This document shows positions 9,278 to 18,091 of a stretch of DNA of 64,000 bases, piece by piece. This DNA is from Candidatus Aminicenantota bacterium (GTDB lineage: Bacteria; Acidobacteriota; Aminicenantia; Aminicenantales; Saccharicenantaceae): positions 62,001 through 126,000 of the forward strand of contig JACIYI010000001.1 in assembly GCA_014360005.1 (NCBI GenBank), written 5' to 3'. Positions within the stretch are counted from its first letter, which is position 1. The number at the start of each line of letters is the position of its first letter. Made by a program: the position numbers and the translations under genes. The notes beneath the pieces were generated by a model. The model was not told the origin of the DNA and ran no database searches. It saw nothing but the letters and a program-made list of their open reading frames with translations.

Positions 9278-9826
9278 ATGACCCTGGATGAAATAATCAG
9301 GCACCGGCGCAGTATCCGCCGCTACACCGACCAGCCGGTCGAGCGGGAAAAAATCCTGGCCTGCCTGGAAGCGGCCCGGCTGGCCCCCTCAGCCGAAAAT
9401 GCCCAGCCCTGGCGTTTCCTGGTCATTGATGACCCGGAGTTCAAGCCGCAGGTGGCGGCCAGGGCTTTCTCCGGTATTTATTCGGCCTGCCGGTTTGCGG
9501 CCCAGGCCCCGGTCCTGGTGCTGCTGCTGGCTAAAATGGACTTTCTGGCCAACCGGCTGGGCCGGGTGGTCCAGGGAACCCAGTTTTATCTGCTGGACCT
9601 GGGCATTGCCGGTGAGCATTTCATCCTGAAGGCCGAAGAGCTGGGACTCAGCACCTGCTGGATAGGCTGGTTCAACCTCAGGGCTGTCAGGAAATTCTTG
9701 AAGATTCCCCGAAAGTACCGCCCGGTGGCCATCATTTCTCTCGGCTATGCCGCCAGCCGGCCCCCGGGAGACCACCTCAGGAAAAAACTGGAAGAGATTG
9801 CCTGGTTTAACCGGGTGGAGGCTTGA
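9278..9826 (+). CDS. Nitroreductase family flavoprotein
   Basis: This 182-aa FMN-dependent oxidoreductase-like protein opens with the family motif RRSIRRYTDQPV, whose Arg residues contact the FMN phosphate. APSAENAQPWRFLVI follows near residue 36, and AEELGLSTCWIGWF lies in the second half. GAGGAGG lies 8 nt before the ATG. The physiological substrate is unknown; relatives reduce nitro compounds, quinones, flavins or enoates. The length is normal for short family members. Confidence 0.88.
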   Translation: MTLDEIIRHRRSIRRYTDQPVEREKILACLEAARLAPSAENAQPWRFLVIDDPEFKPQVAARAFSGIYSACRFAAQAPVLVLLLAKMDFLANRLGRVVQGTQFYLLDLGIAGEHFILKAEELGLSTCWIGWFNLRAVRKFLKIPRKYRPVAIISLGYAASRPPGDHLRKKLEEIAWFNRVEA

Positions 9827-9882
9827 AGCTTTCCCTTTTCTGGCTAGAGGTTAAAATTAGCAGAGCGCATTGAGTTTATGAA

Positions 9883-11061
9883 ATGAGGAGAGCGGACTTG
9901 ATCATCTTCCTGCTGATAGTTCTTTTAATCTACGGTTCGGTTAACGGTTATATTTTGTGGCGGGGACTGCAGGCCCTGTCCGGGCGGCCGGCGGTCCGGC
10001 TGGCCTTCATCCTGGTTTTTTCAACCCTGGTCCTGGCTTTTCCCCTGGGCCGGGTCTGGAACGGCCAGTTCCGACACCACCTGGCCCAAAACCTGACGGC
10101 CTTCGGTTCCTACCACCTGGCCCTGATGCTCTATCTATTTCTTTTTCTTTTCCTCAAGGACCTGCTGCGCTGGCTGGCCAAAATTCCAGGCTGGCGGGTG
10201 GCCGGCGTGAACTGGCTTTCAGTCCGCCACCCGGCTTCTTTTCTGGTACTGGCTGGGCTATCTCTCCTGATTGTTTTTTTTGGACATCTCAACGCCATTA
10301 ACCCGCGGCTCAAGGTCCTGGAAATAAGCTTGAGCAAGACCGCCCCGGCCGGTTCTGAGCTTAAGGCAGTTTTGATTTCTGACATTCACCTCGGTATCAT
10401 CAACCGCTCCAACCGGCTGGAAAAGCTGGTTCAAAGAATTAATGAGCTGCAGCCGGATGTAGTCTTTTTCGCCGGCGATATTGTGGATGAAGCCGTTTCT
10501 GAGGAAGAGGAAGAAAAAATGGTCGGGTTGCTCGGAAAAATCCACAGCCCGCTTGGCCTTTATGCCTGTCCCGGCAATCATGAATATTACGGCGGCTTTG
10601 AGAAAAATATTTCTTACCTGAGAAAGGCGGGAGTAGACGTTCTGTTAGACCAGGCCGCCCGGGTCGACGGCTGGCTGTTTGTCATAGGGCGGAAGGACTG
10701 GGCAGCTGTTCGCTCCGGCGGGAAAAGGCTGTCGCTTAAAGAAATAATGGAGCGGGATGGGGTGGACAGGTCCTGGCCGGTGCTGGTCCTTGACCACCAG
10801 CCCCTCTACCTGGAGGAACCAGCCAAGGCCGGGGTGGACATTCAGCTTTCAGGTCATACTCACGCCGGGCAGCTTTTTCCGCTGGATATCATTAATCGCC
10901 TGGTCTACGAAAAAAACTGGGGTTATCTGAAAAAGGGGCCGACCCATATCTATGTTTCCTCGGGCAGCGGCACCTGGGGCCCGGCGGTCCGGACCGGCAG
11001 CCGCTCGGAAATTATCCTGCTGAAGATCTCGCTGGGCGCCGGAAAGGAAGAAGAGAAGTAA
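9883..11061 (+). CDS. Membrane-anchored metallophosphoesterase
   Basis: This 392-aa protein has about four hydrophobic segments in residues 1-135, then a calcineurin-like phosphoesterase domain. The metal-binding motifs are all present: DIHLG near 167, GDIVD near 198, GNHEYY near 231, and GHTHAG near 325. The layout matches YkuE/YaeI-like phosphoesterases, some of which hydrolyse lipid head groups, but the substrate here is unproven. It starts 56 bp after the nitroreductase stop and has only a weak ribosome site. It is convergent with the ompH gene. Confidence 0.88.
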   Translation: MRRADLIIFLLIVLLIYGSVNGYILWRGLQALSGRPAVRLAFILVFSTLVLAFPLGRVWNGQFRHHLAQNLTAFGSYHLALMLYLFLFLFLKDLLRWLAKIPGWRVAGVNWLSVRHPASFLVLAGLSLLIVFFGHLNAINPRLKVLEISLSKTAPAGSELKAVLISDIHLGIINRSNRLEKLVQRINELQPDVVFFAGDIVDEAVSEEEEEKMVGLLGKIHSPLGLYACPGNHEYYGGFEKNISYLRKAGVDVLLDQAARVDGWLFVIGRKDWAAVRSGGKRLSLKEIMERDGVDRSWPVLVLDHQPLYLEEPAKAGVDIQLSGHTHAGQLFPLDIINRLVYEKNWGYLKKGPTHIYVSSGSGTWGPAVRTGSRSEIILLKISLGAGKEEEK

Positions 11062-11103
11062 GACTCCAGGGACTAAGTCATCTGTCCGCAGCTCAGTCAG
11101 AAA

Positions 11104-11649
11104 TTACTTTCTGCCTTTGCTGGCGTCGTAGCGTTTAATTACTTCATCAGTTATGTCCAGCTCCGGCCGGTAATAAATCAAGCCGGAAGTGCTGAGGTCA
11201 AAGACCAGTTCATAGCCTCTTTCCTTTATCAGCTCGTCTATAACCGCCAGCATTTCTTCCCGGATTCTTTTAATCAGCTGGTTTTTGAACTGCTCAAACA
11301 GCCGGGTGTTTTCCTGCTCGTATTTCTGACGGTCGGCCTCTTTCCGGTCGATTTCCCGCTGCAGCTGGCTCTGGGCTTCGGGAGTGAGGGTCAGTTTCTG
11401 GGCGGCCAGCCTGTCCTTCAGATTCCGCAGTTCTTCATCCATCTTTTTTAGCTCGGCTTTGAGCAGGTCCTCTCTTTCTTTCAAGATGGCCACCGCTTTC
11501 TGGCCTTCCTGCGACTGGTCAAAGGCTTTCTGGGAGTTGACAATGGCCACTTTGAATTGGTTCTGGGCCAGGATCGGAGCAGCCACCAGAACCACCAGCA
11601 TAGTTATCCAGGTCAGTTTAATTCTCGCTCTGGAAGCTGAGTTTTTCAT
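11104..11649 (-). CDS. OmpH/Skp family periplasmic chaperone
   Basis: This 181-aa protein has a signal peptide ending near AILAQ (residue 29) and then a long charged helical region (about 45-130), as in the coiled-coil tentacles of Skp. The opening mature segment KVAIVNSQKAFDQSQEGQKA is typical of OmpH. It should hold unfolded outer-membrane proteins in the periplasm. It is the last gene of a minus-strand run, 19 bp after the aminotransferase. BamD is encoded elsewhere in the window (55.9 kb). Confidence 0.88.
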   Translation of the reverse strand: MKNSASRARIKLTWITMLVVLVAAPILAQNQFKVAIVNSQKAFDQSQEGQKAVAILKEREDLLKAELKKMDEELRNLKDRLAAQKLTLTPEAQSQLQREIDRKEADRQKYEQENTRLFEQFKNQLIKRIREEMLAVIDELIKERGYELVFDLSTSGLIYYRPELDITDEVIKRYDASKGRK

Positions 11650-11668
11650 GTTGAACCTCCTGCCGGCC

Positions 11669-12784
11669 TCAGCCTTTTAAGACCGAAAGTGATTCCGACA
11701 CCCGGGCCAGGGCCGCTTTCAAGTAAGCCTGGGGCGAACCGTAGCCGAAACGCAGGTGCTGGTCGAGCTCAAAATGGTCGCCCGGAACCAGCAGCACACT
11801 TTTTTCTTTCAGGATTTTTTCCACCAGCTGGGTGGAATTGATCTGCAGATTGTAGCGGGCGAAAAGGATGGCGCCGGCCTGGGGCGGCAGGTAGCTGAAA
11901 AGTCCGTTGAAACTGTTGAGCCAGTCTTCGAGCAGCGGCAGGTTGCTGTTGAGAATGTCCCTCGTCCTCTTCAGTATTTTCTGCCTCCGGTCTGGCTCCA
12001 GCACCCTGGTGGCCAGGTGGTCGGTCAGGGCGGAAACGGAAATGGTGGTGTAATCGTGATAGGTCCAGATTTTCTTCACCAGCTCCAGCGGCCCCACCAG
12101 CCAGCCCAGGCGCAACCCCGGCAGACCATAGGCCTTGGACAGTCCGGCCACCACCAGCACCCGGTCGTAACTGCCCCAGAAGGAAGGCGTTTCCAGGCCG
12201 TTCCTTTCAGCTCCCCGGTAGACTTCATCCACCAGCAGCCAGGCCCCGACTTTTTCCGCCTGCCGGACTATCTCTTCCCGGGACTCACGGCTGAGAATGG
12301 AACCAGTCGGGTTGTTCGGATTAGTCAGGATGATTAATTTGGTATTGCCGTTGACCAGTTTTCTCAGGTCATCCAGGTCCGGCTGCCAGCCGAGTTCCGG
12401 CCTGAGCCAGAGGGGTTTAACCCGGGCTCCAAAACTCCGGCTGAGGCCCCACATCTGCATGTAGTTGGGCAGCTCAAAGACCACTTCGTCTCCCGCTTCC
12501 AGCAGGGACCACATCAACAGGAAGTTGGCCTCGGAAGAACCGGCGGTGACCATGATTTGCTCCGGGTCCAGCCCCGGGTACAGCCGGGCGATGTTCTGGC
12601 GCAAGGCCGGAGTGCCGTTGGTCTGGGTGTAGCCGATTTCCACCACCGACAGTTCTTCCAGCTCCTCCGGCTGCAGCCAGTCCTTAAGACGCAGAGGATG
12701 GACGCCGCTCTCGGACAGGTTGTAATCGACTACGTTCTCCCACAGAGATTGCATTCTTTCCATCTTGAAGATTTCGATTTTCAC
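11669..12784 (-). CDS. Class I/II PLP-dependent aminotransferase
   Basis: This 371-aa fold-type I PLP enzyme has TAGSSEANF near residue 80, the NPNNPTG motif near 155, and GLSKAYGLPGLRLGW with the PLP lysine near residue 217. It is shorter at the N-terminus than aspartate aminotransferases. FELPNYMQMWGL resembles enzymes acting on arginine-derived or other unusual amino acids, but the substrate is unknown. The start is GTG, with AAAGGA about 8 nt upstream. It lies in the run between the Oxa1-like gene and ompH; no pathway partner is visible. Confidence 0.88.
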   Translation of the reverse strand: MKIEIFKMERMQSLWENVVDYNLSESGVHPLRLKDWLQPEELEELSVVEIGYTQTNGTPALRQNIARLYPGLDPEQIMVTAGSSEANFLLMWSLLEAGDEVVFELPNYMQMWGLSRSFGARVKPLWLRPELGWQPDLDDLRKLVNGNTKLIILTNPNNPTGSILSRESREEIVRQAEKVGAWLLVDEVYRGAERNGLETPSFWGSYDRVLVVAGLSKAYGLPGLRLGWLVGPLELVKKIWTYHDYTTISVSALTDHLATRVLEPDRRQKILKRTRDILNSNLPLLEDWLNSFNGLFSYLPPQAGAILFARYNLQINSTQLVEKILKEKSVLLVPGDHFELDQHLRFGYGSPQAYLKAALARVSESLSVLKG

Positions 12785-12811
12785 TGTTTTTCCTTTTATC
12801 TAAATTTTTTA

Positions 12812-13642
12812 TTAAATTTCGACCCGGAAAAAGCCCTTAAGACCCAGGCCCAGGATGATGGACAGCAAGAAGTAAGCCACCAGCCAATGAAAGCCAAGGC
12901 CCAGAAGCTCCAGCCGCTGCTCGGGGTAGGTCAGTTCTATCCGGCTCAGCAGCGAATCGCCGGGCAGGGGCTTTTCTCCCGGATAGAGCAGCTCCTGCCA
13001 GAGATTTCTCCTGACCCTGACGGTTGAGATTCTGGAAAGCCGGCGGCTGCTTCCGGCGATTTCCTTCTGGTACCTTTCGCCGTTGACCTGGATGACCAGC
13101 GGCTGGCTGACCGGTTTTTCCAGCCTCAACCTCCAGCTCGCTTCTCTCAGGTCGATGATTCTGACCGGTGGGGTTTCCACGGTCAGTCCGGGCGGGGTTT
13201 CCAGCTCCAGGTTTACTCTTTCCATGTCAACTGCTGTTATAAAACGGACTTTCAGCAGAAAAGTTTCACCCGGTCGAACCGCCCGGTAGCCGAACCACAG
13301 GTTGAGCTGGGCCAGCAGCAGAAAAATAGGCAGGATCATCACCAGCAAGGGCTGGAGATTGTACAGCAGGTAGCGCAGGTTGGCAGCCACCAGCTGTTTC
13401 TGGCTTCCGAGCTGCGTCCGGAAATCGCTCTGGTACAGCCTGATTTCCAGCAGGCTGGCCTTGATAAGGTTTTTAACCTGCTTGATCCCGGCCTGGTTAG
13501 AAGTCTTTTTGTAGACCAGGAGCAGCAGCAGGGCGGTCAGAAGAGAAATGACCAGCATGGCCAGCCAGGGATTCCAGGAAGAAAAGGGAAGAAAAATAAC
13601 CTTGAGGATGGTTCCGACCGCGCTGTTCAGCCACCAGAGCAT
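12812..13642 (-). CDS. Oxa1/EMC3-TMCO1-like integral membrane protein
   Basis: This 276-aa protein has a first hydrophobic segment at about 25-45 (LAMLVISLLTALLLLLVYKK). A charged helical stretch (about 46-90) follows, then a second segment LQPLLVMILPIFLLLAQLN near 95-113, a beta-rich extracytoplasmic domain, and a C-terminal membrane helix. Helix, cytosolic coiled coil, helix is the core layout of the Oxa1 superfamily (YidC, EMC3, TMCO1, archaeal DUF106). The assignment is by layout and sequence flavour only. It sits 21 bp after the small RHH-like gene, in the operon of the alkaline-phosphatase-superfamily proteins. Confidence 0.55.
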   Translation of the reverse strand: MLWWLNSAVGTILKVIFLPFSSWNPWLAMLVISLLTALLLLLVYKKTSNQAGIKQVKNLIKASLLEIRLYQSDFRTQLGSQKQLVAANLRYLLYNLQPLLVMILPIFLLLAQLNLWFGYRAVRPGETFLLKVRFITAVDMERVNLELETPPGLTVETPPVRIIDLREASWRLRLEKPVSQPLVIQVNGERYQKEIAGSSRRLSRISTVRVRRNLWQELLYPGEKPLPGDSLLSRIELTYPEQRLELLGLGFHWLVAYFLLSIILGLGLKGFFRVEI

Positions 13643-13663
13643 GAGTGTTCAATCCCGCCGGTC

Positions 13664-13855
13664 TCAGGAGATGTAGCCCAGGCCCTTGAGCCTTTTCTTG
13701 ATTTCTTCTTCTGAGTCGGCTCCTTCAAACCGGGCCACTTCTTTTTCCAGGAGGTGGATGATGAACTCCTCGGCCGAGCTGTAGCCGGCGACCTCGGCGA
13801 TTTTTTCGATTTTCTGGTAGAGCTCTTTTTCCAGCTTGATCTTGGCTTTGCCCAT
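13664..13855 (-). CDS. Small ribbon-helix-helix-like protein
   Basis: This 63-aa protein begins with a basic strand (KAKIKLEKELYQKIEKIA) and a helix-turn-helix stretch GYSSAEEFIIHLLEKEV, as in CopG/Arc-type RHH proteins. It ends in EEEIKKRLKGLGYIS. The ATG has an ideal AAGGAG 6 nt upstream, so it is likely a real gene despite its size. It lies 41 bp after the Tat-exported phosphohydrolase gene, on the same strand. DNA binding is a guess from fold resemblance; it may instead be a small partner protein of the phosphohydrolases. Confidence 0.7.
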   Translation of the reverse strand: MGKAKIKLEKELYQKIEKIAEVAGYSSAEEFIIHLLEKEVARFEGADSEEEIKKRLKGLGYIS

Positions 13856-13896
13856 GGCTTGCTCCTTTCTTCAGGTAATCTACTGGCGGCCGGGTC

Positions 13897-15897
13897 TTAG
13901 AAAACCGGACGGCCGCTGATCTCAGGTGGAATTTTAACGCCGAACAGGGATAGAATTCCAGCGGTCACATCTTCCAGGGCTGGCGACTCCAGCCGGGCTG
14001 GACGGTTGGCCAGCAGCACCCCCGGAATCAAATCGGGTGCAGTCATATGGTCGCCGCTCCATTTCTGCGGATTGTTCTCGATGAGCTCGCGGGGAAAACT
14101 CCCGAGGGGTGAATTCCAGGAGATGCGGTAGTTGCGGTTGAAACCGAGGATAATATCCGGAGCTTCAGCCACATAGGCGCCGCTGAAAACTTCCTGGCTG
14201 ATGTAGGCTTTAAGTATTACCCGTTCACCGGTCAGGGGGTCGGTCACCTGTTCCAGCTTATAAGCCAGCTCCCTGAGCAGTGGCAGTTTTTCTTCCGGCC
14301 GGACAATTCCCTGAGCTTCCCGGCCCTTGAGGTTCAGATAGAGTGCGTTCAGCCCGACCCCGTAGGCCCGGGTTCTGGACCAGTCGGTTGTCTGGAACAG
14401 GCTGATTTCTTCCGGTCGTCGTCCGGGTCGCAGCACATGGTAACCATTCCTCAGCAACCAGGTGTTAAGGTTGAAACCGCGGCGGAAGGGGCAGAAGCCG
14501 TGGTCGGACATGACCACCACCACCGTCTGGCGGTCAACTTTCTCCAGAGCCAGTTGCAGGGCCCGGTCCATCTGCTGGTAGGTATTTTCAATCACCCGGC
14601 CGAACTCGGCCGCCAGCTTTTCGTCGTAAGCCGGGTGGTCGCGGTCAATCAGCCGGAAAAACATGTGCTGGCGCTGGTCGGTGTTGGAAAAATAAAAGAA
14701 AAGCAGACCTGAGCGGAAATTATTCAGCTCATCCTCCAGCATGGCCATGGATTCCTGGTAGACCAGCTCATCCTGCTGCAGGAATTCCTTTTCGTCCAGG
14801 ACATCGTTTTCCAGGGCGGCGGTGTCGGCCGGCAAGCCCTTGGTAAAAAACGGTCCGAATTTTTTGGCCAGCTCCCGCGAATAACTCTCGGGCGTGCTCA
14901 GCGGCAGGGCCGGGTCAGCCGGGTCGATGTTGATGGGACTGACGTACAGCTTGAACTTGGGTCTGACCTCTTTCAGGTAGAACAGGCAAAGGCCGCTGAC
15001 ACTCTGCGAAGGAATGAACTCAAACCTGATTTTCTTCCAGCCGCTCCATTCTTTTTCCCTCAGGATGAATTCTTGGTCCTGGTAGGCAATCTTGGCCACC
15101 GGGTGGACCGGGTCGATGAATACCTTGAAGTCAACGAAGGTTTCCGGGTTGCCTTTCTTGAAGGGATTGTTGGGCCCGGGAATCCTGGCTTCCACCCGAT
15201 TGCCGATGACGTAAACGTCGTGCACCCGGCCGCCGCCACCGTATTCTTCGGTGACGGTCTTGTATTCGTTGGTGTAATAGTTGAACAGGCCGTAGTATCC
15301 CTTGAGGTCGGGTGTGCCCATGCCGGAAAAGGTTCGCTGCCTGGTTTCCACCGGCGGGTAATTTGAAGGAATCTTGAAGATGGTGGCCGGGATGTCGTAG
15401 TCTTCCAGAATCTGCCAGAAAGCCCGACCCCGGCGGAGGTTCCTGATCTGGCCCCCGGACAGCGGGATAGTCAGCTGGCCCAGGCGCAGCTGGTGCCTGG
15501 CCGGCAGGCTCTCCGAGGCTGAAAAAACAGGCAGGTAGGTCTGCGGGTCGCGGTGAACAAAATCAAAAATGGCGTGTCCGCCCGGGTTGGTGCCGGTGAT
15601 GAAATTGGCCCAGGCCACCGGGCTCTGCGGCGGAATGCTTGACCGAAGCGGCTTGAAGCTGCCCGAGGCTGCCAGTTTCTGGAAGTGGGGGAGCTTACCG
15701 GCTTCCAGGTAGCGCTGGAGCAGAACGGTGTCCAGGCCGTCCATGCCCAGCACCAGGATTTTCAGGCCGGTTTCTTTACGTCCGGCCGTCCTTAAGAAAG
15801 CTTTACCCGGGGCCAGCAGCAGACCGGCTGAAGTTCCCAGGACCAGCTGCAGAAATTCCCGCCGTCCCAGGGCCTCATCATTTTTTCTTTCGCTCAT
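13897..15897 (-). CDS. Tat-exported alkaline phosphatase superfamily protein (COG3379-like)
   Basis: This 666-aa predicted phosphohydrolase or phosphodiesterase has the twin-arginine motif GRREFLQL (residues 11-18) followed by a hydrophobic stretch, so it is probably exported folded. The first metal motif LGMDGLD lies near 53. The likely nucleophile region is PPQSPVAWANFITGTNPGGH, MSDHGF supplies Asp/His ligands, and WSGDHM supplies a late His. It overlaps the upstream paralog gene by 20 bp. The substrate is unknown; the superfamily includes phosphodiesterases, phosphoglycerate mutases and sulfatases. Confidence 0.82.
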   Translation of the reverse strand: MSERKNDEALGRREFLQLVLGTSAGLLLAPGKAFLRTAGRKETGLKILVLGMDGLDTVLLQRYLEAGKLPHFQKLAASGSFKPLRSSIPPQSPVAWANFITGTNPGGHAIFDFVHRDPQTYLPVFSASESLPARHQLRLGQLTIPLSGGQIRNLRRGRAFWQILEDYDIPATIFKIPSNYPPVETRQRTFSGMGTPDLKGYYGLFNYYTNEYKTVTEEYGGGGRVHDVYVIGNRVEARIPGPNNPFKKGNPETFVDFKVFIDPVHPVAKIAYQDQEFILREKEWSGWKKIRFEFIPSQSVSGLCLFYLKEVRPKFKLYVSPINIDPADPALPLSTPESYSRELAKKFGPFFTKGLPADTAALENDVLDEKEFLQQDELVYQESMAMLEDELNNFRSGLLFFYFSNTDQRQHMFFRLIDRDHPAYDEKLAAEFGRVIENTYQQMDRALQLALEKVDRQTVVVVMSDHGFCPFRRGFNLNTWLLRNGYHVLRPGRRPEEISLFQTTDWSRTRAYGVGLNALYLNLKGREAQGIVRPEEKLPLLRELAYKLEQVTDPLTGERVILKAYISQEVFSGAYVAEAPDIILGFNRNYRISWNSPLGSFPRELIENNPQKWSGDHMTAPDLIPGVLLANRPARLESPALEDVTAGILSLFGVKIPPEISGRPVF

Positions 15898-18091
15898 CGA
15901 CTTTTACCTTTTTCTGTCGGCCGCCCGGCTTTTCTGTATTTATTTTACCCGATTCGGACCTGAGAAGCGACCGACCGTCCATGTAGCTTGGGGTCTTCAA
16001 ACCGAAGAGCTCCAGGACGGTGGGAGCGATGTCCATGATGCTGGCCTCTCCGCCATCCAGCTTGAGGTTGCTGAACAGCACCCCCGGCACCAGGGCCGGG
16101 TCAAGGCAGTGGTCAGCCGACCAGGCCTTGCGGTTGTCCTCAATCACCGTCCGGTTGACCTTGCCCACCACCGAATCCCAGGAAGCCCGGTAACCCTGGT
16201 TGTAAGCCACAATCAGGTCCGGAGCGTTATCGCGGTAAGGACCGTTATAAATTTTTTCTGTGTCTATCAGGCGGTTAATGGCTACGGCGCCTTTTTCCTG
16301 GTCTTTGAGACCTGTGAGTTTTTCAATTAGTTCCTGTTTCAGGCGGCGGCTTTCCTGGCCCGGTTCGACGATACCCTGAGCCTCGCGTCCCTCGAGGTTG
16401 AGATAAATTCCAGCCAGGCCCAGAGCATAAGCTCTAGTCCGGCTCCAGTCGACCTGCCGGAACCATTCCTGGCTTTCGTCGGCTCCGTCCTTGAGCTGGA
16501 GGTAACCGTTGAGGTACAGCCAGGAATTCAGGTTCACTCCCCGGCGGAAAGGTTTGAAGCCGTGGTCGGACATGATGAACAGGGCGCTGCGCTCGCCCAT
16601 CTGGCTCAGCACCTTTCCCACCAGGGCATCCATCCGGCGGTAAAGGTCCTCCAGCACCCGGGCCCCGCCAGCCAGCCGGGCCGTGGGCTGGTAGGCCGGA
16701 TGGCCTTTATCCAGGTAGCGCCAGAACATGTGCTGGATGCTGTCGGTCGTTTCGAAGACGCAGGCGAGCAACCCCCGGCGGGTCTTCTTCAAGCCGTTAA
16801 AGAATATCTTTTCCCAGTCCTCATGGAAAGAATAGGCCAGTTCCAGGAAGGCTTCTTCGGGCAGCACCCCTTCGTTGAGGGCCCAGGTGTCGTTGGCTTC
16901 TCCCAGGGTAACGTAGCTGCCGAATAGCTTGGCCAGGTAAGGGGCATAAATGAAAGGATGGGAGATGGGCAGGGCCGGCTTTTCCGGGTCGATGTTGAGG
17001 GGTGTCAGGTAAAGTTCGAAATGAGGCTTAAGGCTCAACAGGTAAAAACGGGCGATGCCCCGGATTTTCATCCCTGGGCCGGCCGGGAAGGTCAGCCTGA
17101 TCCAGGGGGAGAAGACTCCCTTCTTAATCTGGAACCGCTGGCCGGAGACTTCGACCATGGCCGCATCCTGCTCCGGGTGGAGGGTAATGGTCAGGGGCAG
17201 GCGAATTTCCTCCGGCTTTTTCAGCAGGGAATTTTCCGGACCGCTGAGATAGGTCCTGACCGTCAGGTCCTTTACCTCGACCAGCTGGCATTCGCCGCCT
17301 TCTTTTCTGGCCATCCTATCCGGATTGCTGGTATAAAAAAGGAAGGTACCCTGACTTCCTTTCAGGTCAGGCAGACACATGCCCGAGAGCAGATGACCGG
17401 CAAATTTTTCCGGGGGGAAGGTGATGGGTACCCGCAGGACGGTGGAAAAAATTCCTTCCTGGCCGAGGAGTTTCCAGAAGGGCTGGCTCTTGCGCAGCAG
17501 CCTGATTTCGGGTTTGCCCAGCGGCAGGCGGTATTTCCCCAGCGGCAGGAAGCGGCGCGGCGGGCCAATACGGGCTGAAGACAGGTCGGGCAGGTAATTC
17601 CTGGGATTGCGGCTGAGGAAGTCGAAGATGTTATGCTTGGAGGGCTCGCAGCCGGTCATGAAGGAAGACCAGGCCACGGGGGAGATGGCCGGGGTGGTAG
17701 TCTGGAGATGGCGGTAAGTGCCCTCTTTTTTCAGCCGGCTGAAATTGGGCAGCTTGCCCTCAGCCATGAATTTTTCCACCAGCACCGGGTCCATCCCGTC
17801 AAAACCCAGGATGATGACCCTGTCCACCTGGCTGTGGCGGTAGGCTTTCTGTCCCCTAATTAACCTGAGCAGGAGGCGGAACGGCCAGCTCAGGAAGGAG
17901 AAAACGGCTAAAAAGAAAGTCAGAAAGAAAACCAGAAAGGACGACAGGAAGGCGAATCCGGCTCCGGGTCCGATGTAAGCCAGGGCTCTGCCCGCCAGGC
18001 CAAAAAAAAGAAAGGAGAATAGCAGAAAGATGGTCAGAGTTAATCTTGGCCGGCTGGTCCTGGCTGAGCTATCACCGGGTTCTAACTTCAT
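15878..18091 (-). CDS. Membrane-anchored alkaline phosphatase superfamily protein (COG3379-like)
   Basis: This 737-aa paralog of its two neighbours has two N-terminal hydrophobic segments (about 18-38 and 45-75) that frame a YIGPGAGFAF motif. The catalytic body has LGFDGMD near 95, TPAISPVAWSSFMTGCEPSKH, MSDHGFKPFRRGVNLNSWL, and WSADHCLDPALVPGVL. Its core aligns closely with the Tat-exported protein but it is membrane-tethered instead. It overlaps the upstream gene by 4 bp and the downstream gene by 20 bp, so translation is probably coupled. The lysine-rich C-terminus (RKKVKVDERKKK) is unusual. Confidence 0.82.
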   Translation of the reverse strand: MKLEPGDSSARTSRPRLTLTIFLLFSFLFFGLAGRALAYIGPGAGFAFLSSFLVFFLTFFLAVFSFLSWPFRLLLRLIRGQKAYRHSQVDRVIILGFDGMDPVLVEKFMAEGKLPNFSRLKKEGTYRHLQTTTPAISPVAWSSFMTGCEPSKHNIFDFLSRNPRNYLPDLSSARIGPPRRFLPLGKYRLPLGKPEIRLLRKSQPFWKLLGQEGIFSTVLRVPITFPPEKFAGHLLSGMCLPDLKGSQGTFLFYTSNPDRMARKEGGECQLVEVKDLTVRTYLSGPENSLLKKPEEIRLPLTITLHPEQDAAMVEVSGQRFQIKKGVFSPWIRLTFPAGPGMKIRGIARFYLLSLKPHFELYLTPLNIDPEKPALPISHPFIYAPYLAKLFGSYVTLGEANDTWALNEGVLPEEAFLELAYSFHEDWEKIFFNGLKKTRRGLLACVFETTDSIQHMFWRYLDKGHPAYQPTARLAGGARVLEDLYRRMDALVGKVLSQMGERSALFIMSDHGFKPFRRGVNLNSWLYLNGYLQLKDGADESQEWFRQVDWSRTRAYALGLAGIYLNLEGREAQGIVEPGQESRRLKQELIEKLTGLKDQEKGAVAINRLIDTEKIYNGPYRDNAPDLIVAYNQGYRASWDSVVGKVNRTVIEDNRKAWSADHCLDPALVPGVLFSNLKLDGGEASIMDIAPTVLELFGLKTPSYMDGRSLLRSESGKINTEKPGGRQKKVKVDERKKK

